Of a DNA stretch of 64,000 nucleotides, positions 17,826-27,067 are shown in pieces; position 1 is the stretch's first letter; each line of letters starts with the position of its first letter. The translations under genes were made by a program, and so were the position numbers. The notes under the pieces were generated by a model. That model did not search any database. It worked only from the letters and a program-made list of their open reading frames with translations, and had not been told where the DNA came from. The DNA lies in contig UQVK01000006.1 in the NCBI GenBank assembly GCA_900544445.1, positions 1 through 64,000 on the forward strand, given 5' to 3'. Source of the DNA: an uncultured Lachnospiraceae bacterium (GTDB lineage: Bacteria; Bacillota; Clostridia; Lachnospirales; Lachnospiraceae).

Positions 17826-19001
17826 ATGAAAGAAAAAATCAGACAGTATGTGAATCAGATCGGCCCAAAGCTGGAAGCGCTTTCGGACCGGATTTATGAC
17901 CTGGCGGAAATCAGCTGTCAGGAATTTCAGTCCTGCCGGCTTCTGGAGGACTATCTGAAGGAAAACGGCTTTCAGGTGGAGCACGGGGTGGGCGGAATGG
18001 AAACCGCCTTCCGTGCAGTTTATGAACAGGGAGAGGGCGGCCCTTCCTTCGGCCTTCTGGCAGAATATGACGCCCTCTCCATGGGACACGGCTGTGGCCA
18101 TCAGATGCAGGGGCCTGCCATCATCGGAGCCGCCCTCTGCATCAGGGAGCTGGCCGGCGACAGACCGTACAAAATCGTCGTATACGGAACCCCCGCCGAG
18201 GAAAGCCTGGGCGGAAAGATCATCATGCAGGAAAACGGCTGTTTCCAGGACATCGACATCGCCCTGATGATGCACGCCGCGCCGGAAACCTGCGTGGACA
18301 TAAAGACCATGGCTCTGGAAAACTTCCGGGTCACTTTTTATGGAAAAGAGGCCCACGCGGCCATGAATCCGGAGCAGGGAAGAAGCGCCCTGGATGCCAT
18401 TCTGCTCTCCTTCCACGGCATCGAGCTTCTCAGAGAGCATGTCCTGGATGATACCCGGATGCACTACACGGTGCTGGACGCAGGCGGCCCCACCAACGTG
18501 GTGCCGGGAAAAGCCACGGCGGAATACACCCTTCGCTCCTACAACACCAGCTATCTGGCTCAGGTGGTGGAACGGTTCAAAAAGATCATCGAAGGCGCCG
18601 CCCTGATGACAGAAACCACTTTCACCATGGAGCGTGATCCGGCCTACAGCGCGAAGATTCCCTGCCTGAAGTTAAACGGGCTGATCATGGATAACGCGAA
18701 GGCCTTTGACGCGCCCAACATCGCGCCGCCCAGGGAGAAAACCGGTTCCACAGACTTCGGGAACGTGATGTATGAGGTTCCCGGCTCCTGTATCCGTCTG
18801 TCTTTCGTTCCCGTCGGGACTCCCGCTCATTCCCAGGCTTACCTGGATGCCGGAAAATCCGAAGCGGCTCACAGGGCGGTACGCCTTTCCGCAGAGATTC
18901 TGTCCGGCACCTGCCTGGATATTCTCGAGACGCCTGAGCTGATGGCCGAGATTAAGGAGGACTTTGCGCAGAGGAAGGAGCAGATGGGAAGGACGGTCTG
19001 A
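17826..19001 (+). CDS. M20 family amidohydrolase/peptidase
   Basis: 391-aa zinc-dependent amidohydrolase related to AbgB and N-acyl-amino-acid hydrolases. The region EYDALSMGHGCGHQMQGP holds the metal-binding His and the catalytic area, TPAEESLGGK contains the Glu pair, MMHAAPET gives another ligand, and a dimerisation domain (from ~KEAHAA) lies in the middle. No signal peptide is visible. GGAGGT precedes ATG 17826 by four bases. It lies 19 bases after the YfcC gene, forming a transporter-hydrolase pair for import and cleavage of an amide or dipeptide substrate. It converges with the sulfatase gene 19 bases downstream. Confidence 0.88.
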   Translation: MKEKIRQYVNQIGPKLEALSDRIYDLAEISCQEFQSCRLLEDYLKENGFQVEHGVGGMETAFRAVYEQGEGGPSFGLLAEYDALSMGHGCGHQMQGPAIIGAALCIRELAGDRPYKIVVYGTPAEESLGGKIIMQENGCFQDIDIALMMHAAPETCVDIKTMALENFRVTFYGKEAHAAMNPEQGRSALDAILLSFHGIELLREHVLDDTRMHYTVLDAGGPTNVVPGKATAEYTLRSYNTSYLAQVVERFKKIIEGAALMTETTFTMERDPAYSAKIPCLKLNGLIMDNAKAFDAPNIAPPREKTGSTDFGNVMYEVPGSCIRLSFVPVGTPAHSQAYLDAGKSEAAHRAVRLSAEILSGTCLDILETPELMAEIKEDFAQRKEQMGRTV

Positions 19002-19020
19002 CACCATCTGATTTTCCCCT

Positions 19021-20550
19021 TTATCCTTCCAGAAATACCTTCCTTCTCCCGGCATAGATTCCCGGACGGCAGAGCTGGCCGAAACCGGTCACGCCCTCCT
19101 TCGCTCCATCCAGAGCGGGGTCCGCATACCGGTAAAACCACTCCGTCATCTGCGTATACATGCGGTCGGCAACCGGGCGGTATTCCGGATCGTCAATCAG
19201 GTTCACATTCTCTTCCGGATCCACGGACAGATGGTACAGCTCATCCGGTCCGTAGGGAATCCGGCAGACGTACTTCCATTCCTCTGTCCGGATCATGCGC
19301 GTCGGCCCGTATTCGTCATATACCACCACCCATTCCCCGGAGCCGTCCTTTGCAGCAGAGTCCGTTTTCCCTTCCCCCGAAGAAGCATTTCCGGCAAATA
19401 CGTCCGCAAAGCTCCTTCCGGGGAGACGCTCCTTCTCTTTTCCGGAGCCTTCCCCGCTTCCCGTTTCATACGCCTCCGGAATTCCGTCCGCAATTCCGGC
19501 CATATCCATCAGCGTGGGGAAAAAGTCGTACTGGCTGCACATCCTCCTGCACACCACGCCCGCCGGGTAATGTCCGGGCCAGGAAATCAGCAGGGGGACC
19601 TTCACCGCACTGTCATACATATTGAAGGGGAAGGTGCCGTTCCCCTTGCCCCAGATTCCGTGGTGCCCCATATTCATGCCGTTGTCCGCCGTGAAAATCA
19701 CGATGGTATCCTCCCGCATGCCCAGCTCCTCCAGCCGGTCGAGAATCCGCCCGATATTGGCGTCCATGGCGGTGATTGCCGCGTAGTAGCCGCGAAGCAG
19801 GGATTTTCTCACCTCTCCCGTTCCATAGGGCGCGCTTTCAATCTGATTGGGATGGATGGGCAGATCCGGCGTTGCGGTAAAGCCGCAGTCCCGGTACATT
19901 TCGACGTATTCCTTCGGATGCTGATCCTCATCCCAGGGATCGTGGGGCGCCGTGTAGTGAACGCTCAGATAGAACGGCTCTTCCTGCCCCTGAAATTCCG
20001 CAAGCCACCCCAGGGCCTTATCCGTAATCACATCCGTGATATACCGGTTTTCAAAATGAATGGTACCGTTCTCCACCACATCCGCCTTGTAATAATAGCA
20101 GCCGCCCCTTCCGATGGTGAACCACCGGTCAAAACCATGCTGCGGCACAAGGCTGTCTCCCAGATGCCATTTTCCGGCCAGGGCGCAGGTATAGCCGTTT
20201 TCCTTCAGCACATCCGTATAGGTGCGCATACCGTCCAGATAACGGATGGGCTTGTCCTCAAACCGGTAATAGGGATCCTCCCTGATCTCTCCCAGCGCTT
20301 CCCTGTCCAGATTTCCGGAACAGATCCAGTCCTGAACGCCGTGGGCGGAGGGAATCCGCCCGGTCAGCAGACTGGCCCTCGCAGGAGAGCAGACCGGCGA
20401 CGTACAGAAGAAATTTTCAAAACGGTATCCTTCCGCCGCTATCCGGTCCATGTTCGGCGTATGGATATCCGTATTTCCCGCGCACCGCATGGCCCAGGCG
20501 CCCTGATCGTCGCTGAGGATAAACAGGATATTCGGTTTTCTGTTTTTCAT
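19021..20550 (-). CDS. Type I sulfatase (formylglycine-dependent)
   Basis: 509-aa S1-family sulfatase. The N-terminal PNILFILSDDQ provides calcium-binding Asps, and PVCSPARASLLTGR contains the C-x-P-x-R signature with the Cys at 54 to be converted to formylglycine. FTADNGMNMGHHG carries further metal and sulfate ligands. No signal peptide is visible, suggesting cytoplasmic desulfation of imported oligosaccharides. It lies 81 bases after the binding-protein gene, behind a strong hairpin. Residues ~370-400 form a Gly/Ser/Lys-rich loop. Substrate unknown; the neighbouring fucosidase hints at host sulfated glycans. Confidence 0.92.
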   Translation of the reverse strand: MKNRKPNILFILSDDQGAWAMRCAGNTDIHTPNMDRIAAEGYRFENFFCTSPVCSPARASLLTGRIPSAHGVQDWICSGNLDREALGEIREDPYYRFEDKPIRYLDGMRTYTDVLKENGYTCALAGKWHLGDSLVPQHGFDRWFTIGRGGCYYYKADVVENGTIHFENRYITDVITDKALGWLAEFQGQEEPFYLSVHYTAPHDPWDEDQHPKEYVEMYRDCGFTATPDLPIHPNQIESAPYGTGEVRKSLLRGYYAAITAMDANIGRILDRLEELGMREDTIVIFTADNGMNMGHHGIWGKGNGTFPFNMYDSAVKVPLLISWPGHYPAGVVCRRMCSQYDFFPTLMDMAGIADGIPEAYETGSGEGSGKEKERLPGRSFADVFAGNASSGEGKTDSAAKDGSGEWVVVYDEYGPTRMIRTEEWKYVCRIPYGPDELYHLSVDPEENVNLIDDPEYRPVADRMYTQMTEWFYRYADPALDGAKEGVTGFGQLCRPGIYAGRRKVFLEG

Positions 20551-20577
20551 TTCGGTTTTTCCTTTCTTCCATCAGCA

Positions 20578-20607
20578 AACGGACAGGAAGCGCACTTCCT
20601 GTCCGTT
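20578..20607 (-). terminator. Hairpin between binding-protein and sulfatase genes
   Basis: A 13-bp perfect stem (AACGGACAGGAAG with CTTCCTGTCCGTT, four-base loop) with only a short T tract on the reverse strand. It probably lets partial read-through reach the sulfatase gene or protects the 3' end of the binding-protein mRNA. Confidence 0.6.
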
Positions 20608-20631
20608 CCGTTTCTTTTTCTTTCCTGTTCT

Positions 20632-22248
20632 TTATTCTGCCGCGGAACCGCCCCATGCATCAAGCTGGGTCTGTATCTCATCCATCAGAATCTGCACGCC
20701 GTTGTCCTCCAGCGCCTGAAGGAATTTCGGCACATTCTCTGCAGGATCCACCATTCCGCTCTCCAGAGCTTTGGAGTATTCCTCCACCGTACTGGTCAGG
20801 GCCGCAATTTCCGCTTCTACAGGCGTGGTATCAAAGGTGAATCCGTTGTGCGGCGCGGCAACTGCGGACTCATTATATTCCGTAAACAGGTCCTCGATGT
20901 TCTCCGGATAAGAGATATCCCATTTCTGGTTGAACGGGGTACCGAACTGCCAGCCATAGGTATAATCATATCCGTTGTCCGCGGGATCCAGCGTGCCGCC
21001 CATGGTTCTGTCTACCTGAGTGTCGCCCACCGCAGTATAGTGTTCGCCTTCAATTCCGTGACGGATCAGGGTTCCCACATATTCATCCGTATTCAGCAGG
21101 TTGATGAACTCCAGAGCCTTTTCCGGATATTCGGAAGCGGAGGAAATTGCCAGCAGGCCGCCCATCGCGTTTCTCGTCTCGAACAGGGGATCCATCAGCG
21201 GAACAAAGGTCACGCCGTGTCCGGTCTTGGCCTCCTCGGCTTCTGCCGCGCCGGGCGCATAGGAGATCACGTAGGAGAACAGTTTTCCATTGGCAAAATC
21301 ATTGTCTCTGTTTGCCGTATCGGAGTCGTAGTTTACAGGATCTGCTGACAGATAGCCGTTATTGTACCAGTCGCGCACCAGGCTGCAGTAGTCCATGTAA
21401 TCCTGGCTGGCATACTGATTAAACACCTCAGCTTCTCCCGCAAAATTGCCGTATGCGGAAACCGGAGATGCGCCGGGAAGCGTAGGTGTTCCCGTCAGGC
21501 TCTCATAAGGGGTCGTCAGGTTAAAGGACATGCCGCTGACGCCGATCACGCTCTCCCCTGCGGCCGTGGACTTTTCCTTTACGGTCTTCAGCACTTCCGT
21601 ATAGTCTTCCAGCGTTTTCACAGTGCTCAGATCGATGCCATATTCCTCAGCCATGTCGCTGTTCACAAAGAAGCCGGACTGCCATCCCATTTCCTTGTAG
21701 GAAGGAACGCCATAAATGCTGCCGTCAATGGATGCCGCGGTCCAGAGCTCTTCCGGAATGAATTCCCAGGTTTCCGGCGCATACTGGGGAAGCAGCTCCG
21801 TGATATCCAGGAAAGCGCCCCTTCCGGCAAACTGGGTATAGTTGGTCGTCCAGTTTGCGGTAAAGCAGATGTCAAAATAGTCGCCGGAATTGATCAGAGT
21901 GGGCATCTTCTCCTTGTAATCCGGATTTGCAATCACCGTGTAATCGATTTCCACGCCGATTTTGTCTCTTGTGTACTCGTTCAGCTTTTCGATCACCTTA
22001 TCCGTATCGGCAGCTACCGGGTTAATGGACATATACCATTTCAGCGTGACGACCTCGTCTGAACCGGTCTCCTGCGCCGTGGTTTCCGCCGCCGTATCAG
22101 CCGCAGAAGCCTCTTCCGATGCAGCTGCGCTTCCGCCCGTCTCTGCGGAATCCGTTGATGCGGTCTGCGTGGATCCGCCGCAGCCGGCGAGCATGGCCGT
22201 GGTAAGAAGCAGGGCCAGTCCTGTGCTCAACAGTTTCTTCATCTTCAT
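20632..22248 (-). CDS. ABC importer solute-binding lipoprotein
   Basis: 538-aa carbohydrate-binding lipoprotein. The signal peptide ends in the lipobox MLAGC (Cys 23), followed by a Ser/Thr/Ala/Glu-rich linker to ~70 and a family 1-type binding domain starting LKWYMSINP. Length suits the long LplA/YtcQ-like proteins that work with LplB/LplC permeases. GGAGGG is eight bases from ATG 22248. It follows two permease genes; the ATPase is missing, as usual for systems that share MsmK/UgpC. It should capture the oligosaccharide for the sulfatase/fucosidase locus. Confidence 0.92.
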   Translation of the reverse strand: MKMKKLLSTGLALLLTTAMLAGCGGSTQTASTDSAETGGSAAASEEASAADTAAETTAQETGSDEVVTLKWYMSINPVAADTDKVIEKLNEYTRDKIGVEIDYTVIANPDYKEKMPTLINSGDYFDICFTANWTTNYTQFAGRGAFLDITELLPQYAPETWEFIPEELWTAASIDGSIYGVPSYKEMGWQSGFFVNSDMAEEYGIDLSTVKTLEDYTEVLKTVKEKSTAAGESVIGVSGMSFNLTTPYESLTGTPTLPGASPVSAYGNFAGEAEVFNQYASQDYMDYCSLVRDWYNNGYLSADPVNYDSDTANRDNDFANGKLFSYVISYAPGAAEAEEAKTGHGVTFVPLMDPLFETRNAMGGLLAISSASEYPEKALEFINLLNTDEYVGTLIRHGIEGEHYTAVGDTQVDRTMGGTLDPADNGYDYTYGWQFGTPFNQKWDISYPENIEDLFTEYNESAVAAPHNGFTFDTTPVEAEIAALTSTVEEYSKALESGMVDPAENVPKFLQALEDNGVQILMDEIQTQLDAWGGSAAE

Positions 22249-22288
22249 ACTCTTTTCCCTCCATATACTATGGTTATCATTTATTTAC

Positions 22289-22311
22289 AAAATGCGCAAC
22301 TGGCGCATTTC
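22289..22311 (-). repeat. Inverted repeat upstream of the binding-protein gene
   Basis: AAATGCGC and GCGCATTT form an 8-bp stem in the 119-base gap between permease and binding-protein genes. It may be an RNA-processing or stability element that raises binding-protein expression. Confidence 0.4.
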
Positions 22312-22367
22312 ACAAATTCTTTTTTTGTTCCTGTACTCCGTGCAGCCGCACATGTTTTCGGCTGTAC

Positions 22368-23288
22368 TCAGCCTTTTACGCCGCCGACGGTAAGTCCCTT
22401 TACGAAATATTTCTGGAAGAAGGGGTAAGCCAGCATAACCGGCAGCACCACCAGAACCGTCAGAGCCATCCGGCCGCTGTCTGTGGGCGCGTTCTTTGCC
22501 ATTTCCGCATATTCCAGGGCGTTTGCCGAAGACTGGGTCAGGGCCTCCAGGCTGTTCTGCATGCTCTGCAGAAGCGTCTGGATCGGATATTTTTCGGTCT
22601 CAAAGATGTAAAGCATTCCCAGAAACCAGTCGTTCCAGTAAGCGATGACGGTGAACAGTCCGATGGTTGCAACTCCCGGTTTGGACAGAGGGAGCACAAT
22701 CCTCAGGAACGTGTAGAACTCTCCTGCCCCGTCCATATGTGCCGCCTCTATGATCTCCAGCGGAATCCCTTTAAAGAAGGTTCTCAGCACCACCACATAA
22801 AACACGTTCAGAGACATCGGGAAGATCAGCGCCCACACCGTATCCCGCAGTCCGAGCAGCTGGGTGTTGACCATGTAGCTGGGAACCAGGCCGCCGTTAA
22901 ACAGCATGGTGAACAGAAGCAGCAGCGTGAGAATACGTCCGTAACGATAATCCGGTCTGGAAAGCACGTAGGACAGCATGGTGGTCACCGCAAGGCTGAA
23001 CAGGGTTCCGAATACTGTCACGAACAGGGTGATCGCATAAGACCGCACGATCTGATCTCCCAGCCTCAGGAAGAATTTATATGCCTCCAGGCTGAATTCA
23101 GCCGGGAAGAAGGAATAGCCCTTCAGGAAGATGCTCTGCTCGCTGCTGAAGGAAACGATGACTACCAGCAGGACCGGCAGCACGCACAGCGCGGCAAGGA
23201 GCGTCAGAACAATCAGCAGAATCACATTTGACCGGACGCTGATGGCATTGATTCTTTTTTCTTTTCTATGACGAATCGTTTTTGACAT
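22368..23288 (-). CDS. Carbohydrate ABC transporter permease (LplC/YtcP-like)
   Basis: 306-aa inner-membrane permease with six predicted helices. The cytoplasmic EAA loop reads EIIEAAHMDGAGEFYTFLRIVLP..KPG, the contact site for the ATPase. The C-terminus (..FFQKYFVKGLTVGGVKG) is the standard ending of LplC/YtcP-like permeases. AAGGAGG lies five bases before ATG 23288. It follows the LplB-like permease by ten bases and forms the heterodimeric channel with it. Confidence 0.95.
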   Translation of the reverse strand: MSKTIRHRKEKRINAISVRSNVILLIVLTLLAALCVLPVLLVVIVSFSSEQSIFLKGYSFFPAEFSLEAYKFFLRLGDQIVRSYAITLFVTVFGTLFSLAVTTMLSYVLSRPDYRYGRILTLLLLFTMLFNGGLVPSYMVNTQLLGLRDTVWALIFPMSLNVFYVVVLRTFFKGIPLEIIEAAHMDGAGEFYTFLRIVLPLSKPGVATIGLFTVIAYWNDWFLGMLYIFETEKYPIQTLLQSMQNSLEALTQSSANALEYAEMAKNAPTDSGRMALTVLVVLPVMLAYPFFQKYFVKGLTVGGVKG

Positions 23289-23298
23289 ATGAGCCTCC

Positions 23299-24213
23299 TT
23301 AAAACAGTGCGCTGTCCTTGTCAATCTTACGCACGATGAAATTGGATACCAGCACCAGCACAAAACCGACCAGAGACTGATACAGACTCGCCGCAGCCGA
23401 CATGCCGATGTTTCCGTTTTCCTTCAGAGCCCGGTATACGTAGGTGTCGATCACGTTCGTCACGGGGAACAGAGGGCCGGAATTCCTCGGGAGCTGGTAG
23501 AACAGGCCGAAGTCCGCATAAAAAATCTTTCCGATTGCCAGAATGGTCAGCACGATCATCATGCTCTTCAGGGAAGGAAGCGTGATATAACGGATCTGCT
23601 GCCATTTGGTGGCTCCGTCCATCAGGGCCGCCTCATAATAGTCGTTCGAGATTCCAACGATGGAACCAAGGTACATGACCGTCGAATATCCGAGGGTTTT
23701 CCATACCTGGAAAATGATGAGGATAAAGGGCCATACACGCGGTTCCGAATACCAGGTCACATTCAGTCCAAACGCCCTGTTGATAAATCCGTTGTCCACG
23801 CTCAACAGCGAGTAGGCCACGAAGGAAACCACTACCCAGGACAGGAAATAGGGGGCCATGAAAATGGTCTGATAAACCTTGGCCGCTTTTTTCTGATGCA
23901 GCTCATTGAGGATGATGGCCATCGTCACGGCCAGAACCAGGTCCAGAACAATAAATAAAAGATTGTAGCCCAGCGTATTCCTCGTGATGATCCAGGCGTC
24001 CTTCGTGCGGAACAGATATTCAAAATTTTTCAGGCCGTTCCAGGCGCTTCCGAAGATGCCGTCCCGAATGTTATACTGTTTGAATGCCAGAACGATTCCG
24101 GACAGTGGAAGGTATTTAAACAGGATCATCAGAATGATTCCCGGCAGCGCCATCATGGTGAGCGGCAGATTTTTCTTAAAATAGAACCACCGGCTCTTTT
24201 TCCGCGTTTTCAT
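23299..24213 (-). CDS. Carbohydrate ABC transporter permease (LplB-like)
   Basis: 304-aa permease of the LplB/YteP group. The N-terminal region has LPGIILMILFKYLPLSGIVLAFKQYN typical of this group, and the EAA loop reads YEAALMDGATKWQQIRYITLP. Six helices are predicted. GGAGG is eight bases from ATG 24213. It is the first gene of the importer operon and is preceded by a cis-element (24247-24309) also found before the second sulfatase gene. Confidence 0.95.
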   Translation of the reverse strand: MKTRKKSRWFYFKKNLPLTMMALPGIILMILFKYLPLSGIVLAFKQYNIRDGIFGSAWNGLKNFEYLFRTKDAWIITRNTLGYNLLFIVLDLVLAVTMAIILNELHQKKAAKVYQTIFMAPYFLSWVVVSFVAYSLLSVDNGFINRAFGLNVTWYSEPRVWPFILIIFQVWKTLGYSTVMYLGSIVGISNDYYEAALMDGATKWQQIRYITLPSLKSMMIVLTILAIGKIFYADFGLFYQLPRNSGPLFPVTNVIDTYVYRALKENGNIGMSAAASLYQSLVGFVLVLVSNFIVRKIDKDSALF

Positions 24214-24246
24214 ATGCCATCCTCCTTGTTTTTCTGATCTGTCTTT

Positions 24247-24309
24247 ATTGTAAGCGGCTTCCACCTTATCAACAACGCGACTTTTTTTAAGCCAGGTGGA
24301 CTTTTTTCG
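24247..24309 (-). promoter_or_regulatory. Shared promoter/operator element A (importer operon)
   Basis: Read on the reverse strand: CGAAAAAAGT at the upstream end, a second A-tract ending in AAAAAGT 20 bases further, then CTTACAATAAAGAC containing a TACAAT -10, 57 bases from the element start. The -35 is weak. The same order and spacing occur in element B at 25838-25901. This is the pattern expected for a response regulator of AraC type binding direct repeats. Confidence 0.6.
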
Positions 24310-24315
24310 GATTTC

Positions 24316-25767
24316 TCAGTAAAACTCCCGGATCCTCCTGAACCAGGTCAGAGCCGGATCCCGGGTTTCCACCATATACCGTTCCATCCTGTCCATATAG
24401 TCCTTCTTAATCTCACGGTAGGCTTCGTCATAGCATACGTTCTTCAGCTGCCAGGGATCCTTTTTCAGATCATACAGCTCCCCTCTTTCGTTCTCATTGA
24501 AGGTAAACTGATAATCCAGATCCCTCACCATCCGCTGTCTTGCCATGTAAAAATGATAATGGAATTCGCAGAAAATCTCCTTCCTTCCATTGTCCGTCTG
24601 CTGCGCGCACATGAGCGGAAGCAGGCTTTCCCCATCCACCTTTTTCGGAGGCTTCACCCCCGCCAGATCCAGAATGCTGGGCATCAGCTCCTGCAGAAGA
24701 ACCAGACTGTCGTTGTCTTCCTTTCCAAGCCCCTTTACCACCAGAGGAATCCGGTAGATCTCATCGAAGGTAAATGCGCCCTTTTCGATCAGCTTATGAG
24801 CGCCGAGACAGTCGCCGTGATCCGCCGAATAAATAATGACCGTATCCTCATACAGACCGCATTCCTTCAGCTTTTCCACAATCAGCCCCACACAGTCGTC
24901 GATCATGGTGCAGTGGCCGAAATACCGGGCGGCAATTTCCTGGAAGCCCTTCCATCCATAGTCGGAAAGCCCCCACATCTTTTCCGTCAGATAATATCCA
25001 TATGGCTTGTCATGAAAATCCTCACAATAGCTGGGATGCTCCGGAATATCATCAGGATTGTACATGGAGTAATAGGGTTCCGGAACGATGCTCGGGCTGT
25101 GCGGCCCCCAGAAATTGCTCCAGATGAAAAACGGCCTGTCATCCTCCTTCGCCTTTTCGATCAGCCGGTTCGTCTCCTGCGCCACGAAGTACTCGATTGT
25201 GCTCTCGAATGGCCCGTCGTGCCTGCAGAACATTTCCTGAATCTGCAGGGCCGGATTATTCCCCATGAAACCGCAGCTCACATCCACGCCTTCATATCCA
25301 TGTTCCTTCAGGTACTCCTCATAATAATTAGGTTTGTTTTTCGGCGGAATATCAAACTTCAGGCTGGGAAACACGCGGCTGCCGGGGAAGCCGTATCCCA
25401 TAAAGGGAAGATTGTCCTCAAAACCGCATTCCTCCGGCGTCCGGTTCGGAGACACATGCCATTTTCCCACATACCCGCAGTAATATCCCGCATCCGCCAT
25501 ACACTGGCCAAGAAGCGGCGTTCCTTCCCTAATATCCGTATAATTATCCACCACCCCATGCTTATGGGAATACAGCCCTGTCATCACGCTGGCTCTTGAC
25601 GGCGCGCAGATGGCAGAGGTGCAGAACGCGTTGTTAAACTTCATCCCTTCCTGAGCCAGCCTGTCAATATTCGGCGTCCGGCAGATACAGTCCTTCCCAT
25701 AGGCGCTGATTGTATCCAGCCGCTGCTGGTCCGACAGCAGAAGCAGTACGTTTTTTCTCTTTCCCAT
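24316..25767 (-). CDS. Type I sulfatase (formylglycine-dependent), second copy
   Basis: 483-aa S1-family sulfatase with KNVLLLLSDQQ at the N-terminus for metal binding and AICAPSRASVMTGLYSHKHG with the C-x-P-S-R signature, Cys 54 being the formylglycine precursor. YSADHGDCLGAHKL supplies the C-terminal metal-binding motif. It has no signal peptide. It differs strongly in sequence from the sulfatase at 19021-20550, so it probably removes sulfate from another position or sugar. GGAGG precedes ATG 25767. It is divergent from the two-component genes. Confidence 0.92.
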   Translation of the reverse strand: MGKRKNVLLLLSDQQRLDTISAYGKDCICRTPNIDRLAQEGMKFNNAFCTSAICAPSRASVMTGLYSHKHGVVDNYTDIREGTPLLGQCMADAGYYCGYVGKWHVSPNRTPEECGFEDNLPFMGYGFPGSRVFPSLKFDIPPKNKPNYYEEYLKEHGYEGVDVSCGFMGNNPALQIQEMFCRHDGPFESTIEYFVAQETNRLIEKAKEDDRPFFIWSNFWGPHSPSIVPEPYYSMYNPDDIPEHPSYCEDFHDKPYGYYLTEKMWGLSDYGWKGFQEIAARYFGHCTMIDDCVGLIVEKLKECGLYEDTVIIYSADHGDCLGAHKLIEKGAFTFDEIYRIPLVVKGLGKEDNDSLVLLQELMPSILDLAGVKPPKKVDGESLLPLMCAQQTDNGRKEIFCEFHYHFYMARQRMVRDLDYQFTFNENERGELYDLKKDPWQLKNVCYDEAYREIKKDYMDRMERYMVETRDPALTWFRRIREFY

Positions 25768-25837
25768 CTTTTCCTCCATTCCGGGGCATTCCTGCCTCCC
25801 GTTTTCGCTTTTCTTCCATTTGTGCTGCGTTGTCTTT

Positions 25838-25901
25838 ATTGTAAGGGTCTCTCTTCTCCGGCGACAGTGAGAATCTTTTTAGAATTCGTGCACTTTTTTC
25901 G
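25838..25901 (-). promoter_or_regulatory. Shared promoter/operator element B (second sulfatase)
   Basis: Reverse-strand CGAAAAAAGT, then a TAAAAAGATT A-tract 20 bases on, then CTTACAATAAAGAC with TACAAT 58 bases from the element start. The end segment (TGTCTTTATTGTAAG on the + strand) is identical to element A over at least 14 bases. Confidence 0.6.
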
Positions 25902-25918
25902 CTTCTTGCCAGGAAGAA

Positions 25919-25947
25919 TTGCTCTCTCGGCAAACTCGCTCTATAAT
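25919..25947 (+). promoter_or_regulatory. Promoter of the yesN/yesM-like/fucosidase operon
   Basis: TTGCTC at 25919-25924 and a perfect TATAAT at 25942-25947 with a 17-base spacer, about 50 bases before the response-regulator start. Confidence 0.75.
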
Positions 25948-25996
25948 TAGGGAAAACGGCAGTGAATTTATGCTTCTGTGCAGGGAGGAGAAGGTT

Positions 25997-27067
25997 ATGC
26001 TCAGAATACTGTTGGTGGATGATGAAAAATATACGATCGAAGGCCTGATCTCCATGCTGGACTGGGAACGGTTTGAAGGGGAGCTTGCCGGAACGGCTTC
26101 TTCCGGGGAAGACGCACTGAAGCTTCTGGAAAGCATCCATCCGGATGTGATCATCTCCGATATTAAAATGGGAGGCATGAACGGCATCGAGCTCGCCAGA
26201 CAGGTTCACGAAAAGCAGGAACAGATCCAGATGATCCTGCTCACCGCCCATGGCGAATTTGAATATGCCAGACAGGCGATCCGTTACGGCGTGATCGATT
26301 ATATTTTGAAACCCATCACGCGGGACAAGCTGGAACAGCTCAACTGCCTGCTGGAACAGAAGGCCCAGCAGCTTCTCCTGCGTCAGAAATCCTATCAGAC
26401 GGTCTGGGACGATTCCCTGAAGGAACGGCTCCTGAACGCCCTGAAAACGGGAAACCGGGATACGCTGGACGAGTTTTTCCAGTCCAGGCTGTATCACGAG
26501 CTGATGAACGGGGACGACTGCGATCCCGTCGGTATCCAGCTCTTAAATTACCTCTATCTCTATCTGTCGGATATCAATCTGAATCAGGACGCCATTTCCT
26601 ATTCCAGAAACCAGACCATGGAAAACTTTCTGGAAATGACCGACAGGAAGGAGAAGATGGACTATATCATCACCCGGTATTACGACCTGCTCACAGGAGT
26701 TACTCAGCAGAAAAACGCGCATACCGATGCCATCGCCGCCTATGCCCTGCGCTATATTGAAGAACATTTTGCGGATCCCGAATTCAACCTGTCCGCGCTT
26801 TCCTATGCCATGCACGTTTCTCTGTCCCACCTGAGCACGGTATTCAAGCAGGCTACCGGCGTAAATTTAAGCGCCTATGTGACGGAGCTTCGCATGGAAC
26901 AGGCAAAAAAGCTTCTTTCCGACATGCATTTTCAGATTTCCGAGGTTTCCACCCGTTCCGGTTATTCGGACGCCAAATACTTCGCCAAGCTTTTCAAGAA
27001 GAAGACGGGAAGCACGCCGAGCGAATACAGAAACCTTATCATACAGGGAGGCATTCATGGGAATTAG
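25997..27067 (+). CDS. YesN-like response regulator, AraC-type output
   Basis: 356-aa response regulator. The receiver domain (~1-120) has acidic residues in VDDEK, the phospho-acceptor Asp in VIISDIKMGG and the conserved Lys in ILKPI. A helical linker follows, and the last ~100 residues are an AraC-type double helix-turn-helix (..LSHLSTVFKQATGVNLSAYV.. and ..SDAKYFAKLFKKKTGSTPSEYR). GGGAGGAG precedes ATG 25997; the upstream frame extension contains the promoter. It overlaps the histidine kinase gene by 11 bases. It probably activates the importer and sulfatase promoters through elements A and B. Confidence 0.92.
   Translation: MLRILLVDDEKYTIEGLISMLDWERFEGELAGTASSGEDALKLLESIHPDVIISDIKMGGMNGIELARQVHEKQEQIQMILLTAHGEFEYARQAIRYGVIDYILKPITRDKLEQLNCLLEQKAQQLLLRQKSYQTVWDDSLKERLLNALKTGNRDTLDEFFQSRLYHELMNGDDCDPVGIQLLNYLYLYLSDINLNQDAISYSRNQTMENFLEMTDRKEKMDYIITRYYDLLTGVTQQKNAHTDAIAAYALRYIEEHFADPEFNLSALSYAMHVSLSHLSTVFKQATGVNLSAYVTELRMEQAKKLLSDMHFQISEVSTRSGYSDAKYFAKLFKKKTGSTPSEYRNLIIQGGIHGN

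Noticed and set aside
19231..21348. 705-aa forward ORF across the sulfatase and binding-protein genes
   Set aside because: It crosses two well-supported reverse genes and the hairpin between them and has no recognisable domain.
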